From JAFLBB01 sp040007195 (GTDB lineage: Bacteria; Acidobacteriota; Terriglobia; Bryobacterales; Bryobacteraceae), in assembly GCA_040007195.1 (NCBI GenBank), contig JBDTVQ010000218.1, positions 1 to 11,462 on the forward strand: a DNA stretch of 11,462 nucleotides, read 5' to 3'. The translations under genes and the position numbers were made by a program. Under the pieces are notes generated by a model. It had not been told where the DNA came from, did not search any database, and saw only the letters and a program-made list of their open reading frames with translations. Position 1 is the first letter of the stretch; each line of letters opens with the position of its first letter. This document shows, one piece after another, positions 1-7,289 of the stretch.

Positions 1-584
1 GTTGTCTCATTCCAGAGCCGGATCACCGGCCGCGAGACATCGTGCTCATATCCCAACGCGCTCAGGCTTGCGGTGCTCAGCAAAAGCGCCACGCTTGCCG
101 CTGTTGGCTCGAGTCCGATCCACACCGCTGCCAGTGTCCGCAGAAAGTGCCCACTGGAAAAGATCAGTACGTCGCCGTCCACAGAGCGCGCCCGACGCAC
201 AACATTTTCCGCACGGGCCTTCACTTGCGCCACCGATTCACCACCGGGACACCCGTCCCGAAACAGGCGCCAATCGGGACGCTCTCGACGGATTTCGACA
301 CTCCGCAAGCCCTCATATTTGCCGTAGTCCCACTCCACCAAATCGTGATCGACTTCCGCGACGCCCCCATATCCAGCCAGTGCGCACGTTTTGCTGGCGC
401 GTTGCAAGGGGCTGGTGTACACCTTCGCGAACCTGAGTCCCGACAACCGTTCGCCCAACTCCAGCGCGCTGCGTTCACCCGCCGTCGTGAGGGGCAGGTC
501 CGTGAGGCCGGTGTGCTGGCCGCTGATAGTCCAAGCCGTTTCGCCGTGCCTGGCGAGATAGATGACAGGAAGTGATTCACCCAT
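1..584 (-). CDS. Histidine phosphatase family protein (phosphoglycerate-mutase-like), 3' end cut by window edge
   Basis: Reading the minus strand from an ATG at 584-582 gives about 194 codons without a stop before the window ends, so the C-terminus is missing. Family members are usually about 190-210 residues, so little is lost. Seen directly: the phosphohistidine motif RHGET at residues 12-16 (His13 the expected nucleophile), a TSPLQRA segment with Arg62, an EWDYGKYEG segment with Glu84 as the likely acid, and SSGHFLR with the second catalytic His146. The set is complete, so an active cytoplasmic phosphatase is expected. The substrate (sugar phosphate, phosphoglycerate, nucleotide or protein phosphate) cannot be told from sequence. 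There is no signal peptide. The gene diverges from the aldolase operon across 236 nt. Its ribosome binding site is weak: a purine run AAAGGAAAG lies about 18 nt upstream. A 119-residue reading in another minus frame over the same DNA lacks these motifs and is a shadow. Confidence 0.9.
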   Translation of the reverse strand, partial: MGESLPVIYLARHGETAWTISGQHTGLTDLPLTTAGERSALELGERLSGLRFAKVYTSPLQRASKTCALAGYGGVAEVDHDLVEWDYGKYEGLRSVEIRRERPDWRLFRDGCPGGESVAQVKARAENVVRRARSVDGDVLIFSSGHFLRTLAAVWIGLEPTAASVALLLSTASLSALGYEHDVSRPVIRLWNET

Positions 585-820
585 AGGTTAAGTGCCCGAT
601 ACTTTCCTTTCTACTCTAAAGCGGATGCCCGATTTCGTGCGATCCGGCTCGGAGGCGGCGGATGGACGGTCTGCAATGACTCCTCTTTAAGGCGACGGCG
701 GTGTAAGCGCCGACGGGCCCGCGGGGCCCAACTGAAGCGCTGGTTTGATGCCGGTTCGGCAATCCCAAGTTTTCTTCCGACCGAACCTGGGATAGGCTAC
801 AGGCTCGTAGAAGAATCCCA
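585..820. promoter_or_regulatory. Divergent intergenic region with inverted repeats
   Basis: This 236-nt gap separates the minus-strand phosphatase from the plus-strand operon and should hold promoters for both, but I cannot assign a convincing -35/-10 pair. Seen directly: a 5-bp stem CGGCG (696-700) / CGCCG (708-712); a GGGCCC-GCG-GGGCCC element at 715-729; and interleaved inverted repeats at 753-792 just before the aldolase start. No open reading frame with recognisable protein character lies here. Confidence 0.4.
753..792 (+). promoter_or_regulatory. Interleaved inverted repeats upstream of the operon (possible RNA switch or operator)
   Basis: GGTTCGG (753-759) is complementary to CCGAACC (781-787), and TCCCA (763-767) is complementary to TGGGA (788-792). 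The arms are ordered A-B-A'-B', so as RNA they could form either an H-type pseudoknot or two overlapping alternative stems. A third local hairpin, GCCG-GTT-CGGC (750-760), competes with the first arm. The element ends 28 nt before the ATG of the first operon gene. It matches no riboswitch class that I recognise, so the regulatory role is only an inference, and short complementary arms also arise by chance in GC-rich DNA. Confidence 0.25.
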
Positions 821-1600
821 ATGAATGCACTTCCAAAAAGCTCGTTGCGCCAACGATTGCGCGCAGGCGAGTTCGTCCTCGGCACGTTTCTCGAAATCGC
901 CTCGCCCGCGCTGGTGGAGATTCTAGGACTCGCCGGATTTGATTTCCTCATTATCGACCGTGAACACGGGAGCATCGATATCGAGGCCTGCGAGGGCCTG
1001 ATCCGAGCCGCGCAGTGCGCGGGCATCGAACCCATCGTGCGTGTTGCCGAGAATCACCCGGTGCTTGTGCGCCAGCCTCTCGACATGGGCGCGGCGGGCG
1101 TGCAGGTGCCGCAGATCGGGTCGCAGGCTGATGCATTACAAGTGGTGAAGTCAGCCATGTTTGCACCCGAGGGCGAACGTGGACTACAGCCGTTTGTGCG
1201 AGGCGCAAGCTATCGCGCCATCGACCCCGCCGCCTTTATGGCGAACGCGAATCGCGATTCGGTAGTGGTCGTTCACATTGAGGGCGAAAGCGGCGCGTCG
1301 AACTTGGACGCAATTCTCCAGGTGGAACGAATCGACGTGATTTTTATCGGGCCGTACGACTTGTCGCAATCGCTCGGCGTGCCCGGACAGGTACACCATC
1401 CAAGAGTGGAAAAGCGGGTCGGCGAGATCGCCGCCATGGCGCATGGGTCCGGGAAGTGCGTCGGCATGTTCTGCGATAATCCATCGAGTGTGGCGAATTG
1501 GCGCTCGATGGGCATCACATACGCCGCGCTGAGCATCGACGCGACAATTTTTCTCAATGCCTGCCGCGGCCTGGTGAATGAAGTGAAGGAGCACTCCTAG
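821..1600 (+). CDS. HpcH/HpaI-family class II pyruvate aldolase
   Basis: This 259-residue cytoplasmic enzyme belongs to the HpcH/HpaI aldolase/citrate lyase family, metal-dependent TIM barrels that reversibly cleave 4-hydroxy-2-oxo acids to pyruvate plus an aldehyde. The length is typical (about 250-265). Visible active-site positions by family analogy: DREHG at 46-50 with His49 the expected base, Arg74 in the IVRV strand, Glu154 in HIEGE and Asp180 in GPYDL as metal ligands; the MGAAGVQVPQI segment near 89-99 is also characteristic. Substrate specificity (4-hydroxy-2-oxoheptanedioate as in HpaI, 2-dehydro-3-deoxyglucarate as in GarL, or another) cannot be fixed, so no symbol is given. It is first in a six-gene operon, and its TAG stop shares one base with the GTG start of the next gene. 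The ribosome binding site before ATG 821 is poor (AGAAGA at 809-814). The gene occupies the position where a hydratase often precedes MhpF/MhpE. Confidence 0.9.
   Translation: MNALPKSSLRQRLRAGEFVLGTFLEIASPALVEILGLAGFDFLIIDREHGSIDIEACEGLIRAAQCAGIEPIVRVAENHPVLVRQPLDMGAAGVQVPQIGSQADALQVVKSAMFAPEGERGLQPFVRGASYRAIDPAAFMANANRDSVVVVHIEGESGASNLDAILQVERIDVIFIGPYDLSQSLGVPGQVHHPRVEKRVGEIAAMAHGSGKCVGMFCDNPSSVANWRSMGITYAALSIDATIFLNACRGLVNEVKEHS
1586..1591 (+). promoter_or_regulatory. Shine-Dalgarno AAGGAG supporting the GTG start at 1600
   Basis: AAGGAG lies inside the last codons of the upstream aldolase, 8 nt before the GTG at 1600-1602. This spacing supports GTG as the start of the acetaldehyde dehydrogenase. 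The TAG stop (1598-1600) overlaps the start by one base, indicating translational coupling. Confidence 0.7.
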
Positions 1601-2517
1601 TGCAGTTAACGAAGGTGGCGATTATCGGATCGGGAAACATCGGTACCGATCTTCTGGTGAAGGTGAAACGGAATTCCAAGTGCCTCGAAATGGGCGCGTT
1701 CGTGGGAATCGACCCGGATTCGGATGGGCTCGCATTTGCGCGGCGGTTGGGTGTGCCCACAACACACGACGGAATCGACGGATTGCTCGCCATGCCGGAG
1801 TTCGCCGATATCCGCATTGTATTTGACGCGACGTCCGCGAAGGCGCACAAGCGCCATGACGAGATTCTTCGCAAGCATGGCAAGCAAATTATCGACCTGA
1901 CGCCGGCATCGATCGGACCCTTTGTCGTGCCCGTCGTCAATCTCACGGACCACGTTGCCGCGCCCAACCTCAGCATGGTGAGCTGCGGCGGACAGGCGAC
2001 GATTCCCGTGGTCGCCGCGGTGTCGCGCGTCACGCCGGTTCATTACGCCGAAATCGTAGCGTCCATCGCCAGCAAGTCGGCCGGACCCGGCACGCGGGCC
2101 AACATCGACGAGTTCACGCAGACTACGGCGCGCGCCATTGAGAGCGTCGGCGGCGCGGCGATGGGCAAAGCGATCATTGTCCTTAACCCTGCCGAACCGC
2201 CATTGATCATGCGGGACACTGTGTTCTGCCTTACCGATACCGCCGATGAGTCCGACATCGCGGCGTCCATAGAGCGCATGGTGGCCGAGGTGCAGTCATA
2301 CGTGCCCGGATACCGCTTGAAACAGGCGGTTCAATTTGAACAGGCCGGTGCGACGCGCAAGGTGAATCTTCCCGGCCGCAAGAATTTTCAAGGCCTCATG
2401 ACGACGGTGTTTCTGGAAGTCGAAGGGGCGGCGCACTACCTTCCGTCGTATGCCGGCAATCTCGACATCATGACGTCCGCAGCGCTGGCCACCGCAGAAC
2501 GCCTGGCGGCAGCGTAG
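1600..2517 (+). CDS. mhpF: Acetaldehyde dehydrogenase (acetylating), MhpF/DmpF/BphJ family
   Basis: This 305-residue NAD- and CoA-dependent enzyme should convert acetaldehyde (or propanal) plus CoA to acetyl-CoA (or propionyl-CoA). Seen directly: a Rossmann motif IIGSGNIGTD at 8-17, the active-site cysteine Cys129 in SCGGQATIP, the ASKSAGPGTRANIDEFT block at 157-173, GKAIIVLNPAEPP near 189-201, and the near-universal ending EVEGAAHYLPxYAGNLDIMTSAA. The length is normal and no key residue is missing. In characterised systems this protein binds the class II aldolase MhpE/DmpG and receives its toxic aldehyde through a tunnel; that aldolase is the next gene, 9 nt downstream. The GTG start overlaps the previous stop and has a good Shine-Dalgarno. 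The usual upstream partner, 2-hydroxypenta-2,4-dienoate hydratase, is not present in this window. Identification is strong; the physiological aldehyde is not proven. Confidence 0.96.
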   Translation: MQLTKVAIIGSGNIGTDLLVKVKRNSKCLEMGAFVGIDPDSDGLAFARRLGVPTTHDGIDGLLAMPEFADIRIVFDATSAKAHKRHDEILRKHGKQIIDLTPASIGPFVVPVVNLTDHVAAPNLSMVSCGGQATIPVVAAVSRVTPVHYAEIVASIASKSAGPGTRANIDEFTQTTARAIESVGGAAMGKAIIVLNPAEPPLIMRDTVFCLTDTADESDIAASIERMVAEVQSYVPGYRLKQAVQFEQAGATRKVNLPGRKNFQGLMTTVFLEVEGAAHYLPSYAGNLDIMTSAALATAERLAAA

Positions 2518-2520
2518 GAG
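2515..2520 (+). promoter_or_regulatory. TAGGAG: stop codon fused to Shine-Dalgarno
   Basis: The TAG stop of the acetaldehyde dehydrogenase overlaps an AGGAG ribosome binding site six nt before ATG 2527. The arrangement suggests that terminating ribosomes reinitiate on the aldolase gene, which would help keep the two partners at matched levels. Confidence 0.65.
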
Positions 2521-2526
2521 TTTGGA

Positions 2527-3543
2527 ATGCAATCGAACAAGATCTTTATCCAGGACGTAACGCTGCGCGATGGCATGCATCCCATCCGCCATCAATACTC
2601 CATCGAGCAGGTGGTGGCAATCGCGAAGGCACTCGACGCCGCCAAGGTCGACGCCCTTGAAATCACGCACGGCGACGGGTTGGCGGGATCGAGTTGCACC
2701 TATGGCTTCGGCGCACACAGCGACGCCGAATGGATCGCCGCCGTGGCGGAGAATGTCAGTCACGCGCGCGTAACGGCGCTGCTGCTGCCGGGCATCGGTA
2801 CGGTGGAAGATATTCATGTCGCCTACGAGTCAGGCGCCCGGAGCATTCGCATCGCCACCCATTGTTCGGAGGCCGATGTCGCCAAGCAGCACATTGAGCA
2901 TGCGCGAACGATGGGCATGGATACGGTTGGCTTCCTGATGATGTCCCACATGTTGCCACCGGCCCTACTGGCGCAACAGGCAAAGCTGATGGAATCCTAC
3001 GGCGCACATTGCGTTTATGTGGTCGACTCGGCGGGCGCGCTGCTCACGCATGAGGTCGCTGAAAGGTTTCAGGCCTTCGGCGACGTGCTCGACGCGAAGA
3101 CCGAGCGCGGCATGCATGCCCATCACAATCTGTCGCTTGGCACATCCAATACGATCGCTGCCATTCAGAATGGCGCGACGCGCGTCGACGGCTCGCTCGC
3201 AGGTATGGGTGCGGGCGCCGGCAATGCTCCGCTCGAGGCTCTTATCGCCGTTATGAATCGAATGAACATTCCGCATGGCTGTGAACTGTTCCCATTAATG
3301 GATGCCGCCGACGATCTGGTCCGGCCGCTTCAGGACCGGCCTGTACGCGTGGATCGCGAAACGTTGTCGCTCGGTTACGCTGGCGTTTATTCCAGCTTCT
3401 TGCGCCACGCCGAGGCCGCTTCGAAGCGCTACGGCATCGATACGCGCGAGATCCTGGTGGAACTAGGACGCCGCCGCATGGTGGGCGGCCAGGAAGACAT
3501 GATCGTAGACGTGGCATTGGATCTGTTGGCGAAGAAGGACTAG
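2527..3543 (+). CDS. mhpE: 4-hydroxy-2-oxovalerate aldolase, MhpE/DmpG/BphI family
   Basis: This 338-residue Mn-dependent class II aldolase should cleave 4-hydroxy-2-oxovalerate (or the C6 homologue) to pyruvate and acetaldehyde (or propanal). Seen directly: the TLRDGMH motif with Arg14, metal ligand Asp15 and catalytic His18; the HAHHNLS motif with metal ligands His197 and His199; and GYAGVYSSF with Tyr288. All fall at a constant offset of -3 from the DmpG/BphI numbering. An HMLPP segment at 141-145 and VDSAGA at 166-171 are also typical. The C-terminal communication domain (about 265-338) that docks onto the dehydrogenase is present and full length. AGGAG at 2516-2520, six nt before ATG 2527, sets the start and overlaps the stop of the preceding gene. 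It forms a cytoplasmic complex with the product of the gene before it. The next gene begins 7 nt after the stop, which ties this pair to exported oxidoreductase and esterase genes. Confidence 0.96.
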   Translation: MQSNKIFIQDVTLRDGMHPIRHQYSIEQVVAIAKALDAAKVDALEITHGDGLAGSSCTYGFGAHSDAEWIAAVAENVSHARVTALLLPGIGTVEDIHVAYESGARSIRIATHCSEADVAKQHIEHARTMGMDTVGFLMMSHMLPPALLAQQAKLMESYGAHCVYVVDSAGALLTHEVAERFQAFGDVLDAKTERGMHAHHNLSLGTSNTIAAIQNGATRVDGSLAGMGAGAGNAPLEALIAVMNRMNIPHGCELFPLMDAADDLVRPLQDRPVRVDRETLSLGYAGVYSSFLRHAEAASKRYGIDTREILVELGRRRMVGGQEDMIVDVALDLLAKKD

Positions 3544-3546
3544 GAG
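3541..3546 (+). promoter_or_regulatory. TAGGAG: stop codon fused to Shine-Dalgarno (second case)
   Basis: The same TAGGAG hexamer joins the aldolase stop to the start of the cytochrome c-PQQ gene, with AGGAG four nt before ATG 3551. It supports the chosen start and the inclusion of the exported dehydrogenase in the same transcript. Confidence 0.65.
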
Positions 3547-3550
3547 CCGG

Positions 3551-5527
3551 ATGAGTTTCCTCAACGCAGTTATTTTGAGTATTGCCGTATTGATTTCGAC
3601 AGCGGCCGCCGCGCGGGCGCAGGCGCCCGAGGGCCGCGCAACGTTCCTGAGCCGTTGCTCCGGTTGCCACGGCGCCGACGGCAACGGCGGTGAGCACGCG
3701 CCTTCGATTCGCCCCAGTCTCGCGGCCAATAACGACGATCAGTTGAAGGAGATCATCCGCAATGGCGTCGCGCGCAAAGGTATGCCGGCATTTCAGCAGA
3801 TGCCGCAGGCCGAGTTGAATGCTCTGGTCGCATTCATGCGGGCGATTCCTCGCGGACGGCGCGGGTTCGCCCCGGTGAAAATGACGGTGAAGCTTGTGGA
3901 AGGTGGCGAACTCGAAGGGCTGGCCACCGCCACAACGGGGCGCGAACTTCAATTGCGCGCGGCCGACGGCAGAATGCATCTGCTGCGCAAGTCGGGCGAG
4001 CAGTATCGCGAAGTGACGAGCCAGGCCGACTGGCCCAGCATGCATGGCCAGTTCAGCGGCAATCGTTACACGCCGATGACGCAGATCAATCGCGACAACG
4101 TTTCGAACCTGGCCGTCAAGTGGGTGTACGCAGTGCCCAACGCCGGACGTCTGCAAGGCACGCCGCAAGTTTTCGACGGCGTGATGTACGTCACCAACAC
4201 GAACACAGTCATTGCGCTCGATGCCGGATCGGGCGCGCGGCTTTGGGAATATACGCGGCCACCGACCCAGGGGCTGATTGGCAACGCACGCTCGCCGGGA
4301 AACAATCGAAGCGTCTCAGTGGCCGGCGACAAGGTGTTCATGCAAACAGACCATGCGCACCTGTTGGCGTTGAATCGACATACAGGCCAGCTTCTTTGGG
4401 ATACGGAGATGGCGGACTTCAAGCAGAACTACAACGCAACGGGATCCCTGCTCGCCATTGAGAACCTCGTCGTTGCCGGAACGGCGGGTGGCGAAGAGGG
4501 TGTGCGCGGGTTCCTCGCCGCCTATGACCAGCAGACCGGCAAAGAGGTCTGGCGCTTCTGGACAATTCCGGCCCGCGGTGAAAAGGGTTCTGAGACGTGG
4601 GATGGGCCCGACATCGATCATGGCGGCGGCCCCACCTGGCTCACCGGAAGCTACGATCCCGAATCAAAAACCGTGTACTGGCCCACGGGCAACGCCGGCC
4701 CCGATTTCAATGGCGACAACCGCAAGGGCGACAATCTCTACACCTGCTCCATCCTCGCGCTCGACTTGCTCACCGGCAAACTGAAGTGGCACTTCCAGCC
4801 CACGCCGCACGACGAATGGGATTGGGACGCCGTCCAGCCGCTGGTGCTTGTCGACACAAAGTGGCGCGGCGAGCAGAAGAAGCTCCTGCTGCAGGCGAAC
4901 CGGAACGGATTCCTCTATGTGCTGGACCGCACTGACGGCAAGATGCTGCTGGCTGCGCCGCTGGTGAATAAGCTCACATGGGCTAAAGGAATCGCGCCCG
5001 ATGGCCGGCCAATCATGAATCCCAATCAGGTGCCAACGCCCGAAGGCACGCTGATTTGCCCCGCCGTGGAAGGCGCCGCGAACTTTTTCTCAACCTCTTT
5101 CAATCCCGCCACCCAGCTCTTCTACGTGAACACTCTCGAACGTTGCGCTGTTTATACGCGCCGTCCCAGTGGCGATTGGAAAGGTGGGCGCGGCTACGGC
5201 GGAGGCGGTGGGCGGCGCGACCCGAACGACCAGCCGCGCAAAATTCTGCGCGCCTTCAACATCGAGACCGGCAAGCCCGTGTGGGAGCTTCCGCAAGAGG
5301 GCCCTGGCGACACCTGGGCCGGAACTCTCTCTACGGCTGGCGGCCTGGTGATTTTTGGCGACGACGGCGGCGAACTGGCCGCGGCCGATGCGTCCACCGG
5401 ACGCCGCCTGTGGAGTTTCCCGTTCACAGAAAACCTCCATACTTCGCCCATGACATACATGTTCGACAACAAGCAATACGTGTCGATCGTCAACGGCAGC
5501 ATCGTCTACGTGTTCGGACTGCTGTAA
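3551..5527 (+). CDS. Secreted cytochrome c-PQQ-dependent dehydrogenase fusion (quinohemoprotein)
   Basis: This 658-residue exported oxidoreductase probably oxidises an alcohol, aldehyde or sugar and passes electrons through its own haem to the respiratory chain. In order: a signal peptide at about 1-24 ending ARAQA; a small cytochrome c domain at about 26-100 with CSGCH (Cys36, Cys39, His40) and Met78 of KGMP as likely sixth ligand; a short beta-rich spacer at about 106-155; and an eight-bladed quinoprotein propeller at about 160-658. By analogy with methanol dehydrogenase the PQQ/calcium residues are Glu315 (GGEEGVRG), Trp363, Asn381 (TGNAGP) and an Asp in PHDEWDWD (421-426). The adjacent Cys-Cys disulfide of classical enzymes is absent; the matching loop (about 240-260) has no cysteine. 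A glycine-rich stretch lies at 545-555. The haem domain is N-terminal, whereas type II quinohemoprotein alcohol dehydrogenases carry it C-terminally. The substrate is unknown. Confidence 0.92.
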   Translation: MSFLNAVILSIAVLISTAAAARAQAPEGRATFLSRCSGCHGADGNGGEHAPSIRPSLAANNDDQLKEIIRNGVARKGMPAFQQMPQAELNALVAFMRAIPRGRRGFAPVKMTVKLVEGGELEGLATATTGRELQLRAADGRMHLLRKSGEQYREVTSQADWPSMHGQFSGNRYTPMTQINRDNVSNLAVKWVYAVPNAGRLQGTPQVFDGVMYVTNTNTVIALDAGSGARLWEYTRPPTQGLIGNARSPGNNRSVSVAGDKVFMQTDHAHLLALNRHTGQLLWDTEMADFKQNYNATGSLLAIENLVVAGTAGGEEGVRGFLAAYDQQTGKEVWRFWTIPARGEKGSETWDGPDIDHGGGPTWLTGSYDPESKTVYWPTGNAGPDFNGDNRKGDNLYTCSILALDLLTGKLKWHFQPTPHDEWDWDAVQPLVLVDTKWRGEQKKLLLQANRNGFLYVLDRTDGKMLLAAPLVNKLTWAKGIAPDGRPIMNPNQVPTPEGTLICPAVEGAANFFSTSFNPATQLFYVNTLERCAVYTRRPSGDWKGGRGYGGGGGRRDPNDQPRKILRAFNIETGKPVWELPQEGPGDTWAGTLSTAGGLVIFGDDGGELAAADASTGRRLWSFPFTENLHTSPMTYMFDNKQYVSIVNGSIVYVFGLL

Positions 5528-5553
5528 CGTCGCGGCTGCGGTAGCATCTTGAG

Positions 5554-7284
5554 ATGCGAACGCTGGCGTGGCTCCTTACCCTTTCGATTGCGGTTTCCGT
5601 GGCGGCGCACGCCGAAGAATATGTGCACGGGCCCGATTCGCAGCGGCAGCCCGGCGTTCCGCAAGGCAAAGTCACCAAGTACGAGTGGACCAGCAAGATT
5701 TATCCCGGCACGGTGCGCGACTACTGGGTCTACGTTCCCGCGCAGTACAAGCCCGACAAGCCGGCGTGCACGATGGTGTTTCAGGATGGCGCCACTTTCG
5801 TCAATGAAAACGGCGCCTTCAAGACCACCATCGTTTTCGACAACCTGATCCACAAAGGCGACATACCGGTTACTATCGCGGTGTTCGTCAACCCGGGTGT
5901 GGTTCCCGGCGCCGGACCCAACACGCAGGCGCGATTCAATCGCAGCGCCGAGTACGACGCCGTTGGCCCGCGTTTCCCCACGTTTCTGATTGAGGAAATC
6001 CTGCCTGAAGTTGCCAAACTCTACAACCTTTCCACCGATCCAAACGACCGCGCCATCTCCGGTTCCAGTTCCGGCGGCAACGCTTCAATGAATGCCGGAT
6101 GGACCCGCAGCGACGTGTTTCATCGCGTGCTGAGTTTCATCGGCGGGTACACGAATCTTCGCGGCGATCACATCTATCCGTCGCTCGTGCGGAAGATGGA
6201 AACCAAGCCGCTACGCATCTTTCTACAGGACGGCCTGCAGGATGTGAACGTCTACAGCAACTACGAATTGGGCCTCGCGCTGGAGCATGCCGGATACGAC
6301 TACAAATTGGTGATCGGCACGGGCGCGCACGACAGCAAGCATAGTTCCTCGATCCTGCCGGACGCCCTGCGCTGGCTTTGGCGCGACTATCCGAAACCCA
6401 TCGCGAAACCCACGGGCGGCTCGCGGCACTTCATCACGAACAACGTCGTTCTCGATTCCGATCCCGATTGGCAAATCGTCAGCCAGGGGCACAAGTTCGC
6501 CGAAGATCCCGCCGTGGACGCAACCGGCAACGTCTATTTCAGCGACGCACCGAACAGCCGTATTCACAAGATCTCGACCGATGGTAAAGTCACCGTGTTT
6601 CGCGACAGCACCAGCGAAGCGGGCGGGTTGATGTTTGGTCCGGATGGGCGCCTCTATGCGTGCCAGAACTCGCGGAAGCGAATCGTCTCCTACGCGGCCG
6701 ATGGCAAAGAATCCGTCGTTGCCGACGGTTTGACCTGTAATGATCTGGCGGTCAGTCCGAATGGCAATATCTATTTCACCGACCCGCAAAACAAACGCGT
6801 CTGGCTCATCGACGCCAAACACAACAAGCGGGTAGTCCACGAGGGGATCCTCTTCCCGAACGGAGTGCGCCTTTCGCCCGATCATGCATTCCTGCTGGTC
6901 GCCGACACACTGAGCCGGTGGATTTGGTCGTTCTCGATTCAGCCCGACGGTGCGCTCGCGAATAGTGTAGCCTTCATGCGTCTCGAAATTCCGGATGAGG
7001 TAGAGAATGGGCCGCTGCGCGCCGGTTCCGACGGTATGACGGTCGATGCCGACGGATTTGTCTACGTGGCCACGAAGCTGGGTATTCAGATTGCCGATCC
7101 CATCGGACGCACCGTCGCTATCCTTCGCAACCCCAGCAGTGCCGACCCGTCGAGCGTCGTCTTCGGAGGCGCCGATTTGCAGACGCTCTACGTTACTGCC
7201 GGGGACAAGGTCTACCGCCGGCCCATCAAGCGAAAGGGAGTGTTGCCCTGGGTCGCGGTGACGCCACCGAAGCCCAGGCTTTGA
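5554..7284 (+). CDS. Secreted esterase-SMP-30/gluconolactonase-like fusion protein
   Basis: This 576-residue exported protein has two domains. A signal peptide spans about 1-20 (LSIAVSVAAHA). Residues about 40-285 are an alpha/beta hydrolase of the enterochelin-esterase/esterase-D-like type: oxyanion-side strands near 70-113, nucleophile elbow GSSSGG with Ser172, a likely acid at Asp226 or Asp230 in LQDGLQD, and a likely His263 in HDSKHSS followed by ILPDALRWLWRDYPKP. Residues about 300-565 are a six-bladed SMP-30/LRE propeller: Glu317 (FAEDPAVD), Asn396-Asp397 (CNDLAVSPNG), Asn436 and Asp493 (GSDGMTVDADG) fit the metal/catalytic set of gluconolactonases. Both sites appear intact, so the protein may hydrolyse an ester and then a lactone on the same molecule. 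It begins 26 nt after the PQQ gene with only a weak ribosome binding site, and ends 5 nt before the next start. The natural substrate is not deducible. Confidence 0.88.
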   Translation: MRTLAWLLTLSIAVSVAAHAEEYVHGPDSQRQPGVPQGKVTKYEWTSKIYPGTVRDYWVYVPAQYKPDKPACTMVFQDGATFVNENGAFKTTIVFDNLIHKGDIPVTIAVFVNPGVVPGAGPNTQARFNRSAEYDAVGPRFPTFLIEEILPEVAKLYNLSTDPNDRAISGSSSGGNASMNAGWTRSDVFHRVLSFIGGYTNLRGDHIYPSLVRKMETKPLRIFLQDGLQDVNVYSNYELGLALEHAGYDYKLVIGTGAHDSKHSSSILPDALRWLWRDYPKPIAKPTGGSRHFITNNVVLDSDPDWQIVSQGHKFAEDPAVDATGNVYFSDAPNSRIHKISTDGKVTVFRDSTSEAGGLMFGPDGRLYACQNSRKRIVSYAADGKESVVADGLTCNDLAVSPNGNIYFTDPQNKRVWLIDAKHNKRVVHEGILFPNGVRLSPDHAFLLVADTLSRWIWSFSIQPDGALANSVAFMRLEIPDEVENGPLRAGSDGMTVDADGFVYVATKLGIQIADPIGRTVAILRNPSSADPSSVVFGGADLQTLYVTAGDKVYRRPIKRKGVLPWVAVTPPKPRL

Positions 7285-7289
7285 TCCCC

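Noticed and set aside
221..580. A 119-codon minus-strand frame starting near the phosphatase start
   Set aside because: It overlaps the histidine phosphatase in another frame. Only the frame from ATG 584 carries RHGET and the other catalytic residues.
821..3543. A complete aromatic meta-cleavage operon
   Set aside because: Only the last two enzymes (MhpF, MhpE) are present. No dioxygenase, hydrolase or hydratase gene is visible in the window.
3251..4168. A 305-codon open frame on the minus strand
   Set aside because: It is antisense across the aldolase/PQQ gene junction and has compositionally odd Arg/His-rich translation with no domain. It is a shadow of the coding strand.
7281..7289. TTG at 7281 as start of the last operon gene
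   Set aside because: It would add three residues ahead of a normal signal peptide and overlap the previous stop. ATG 7290 gives a standard Met-Lys-hydrophobic start.
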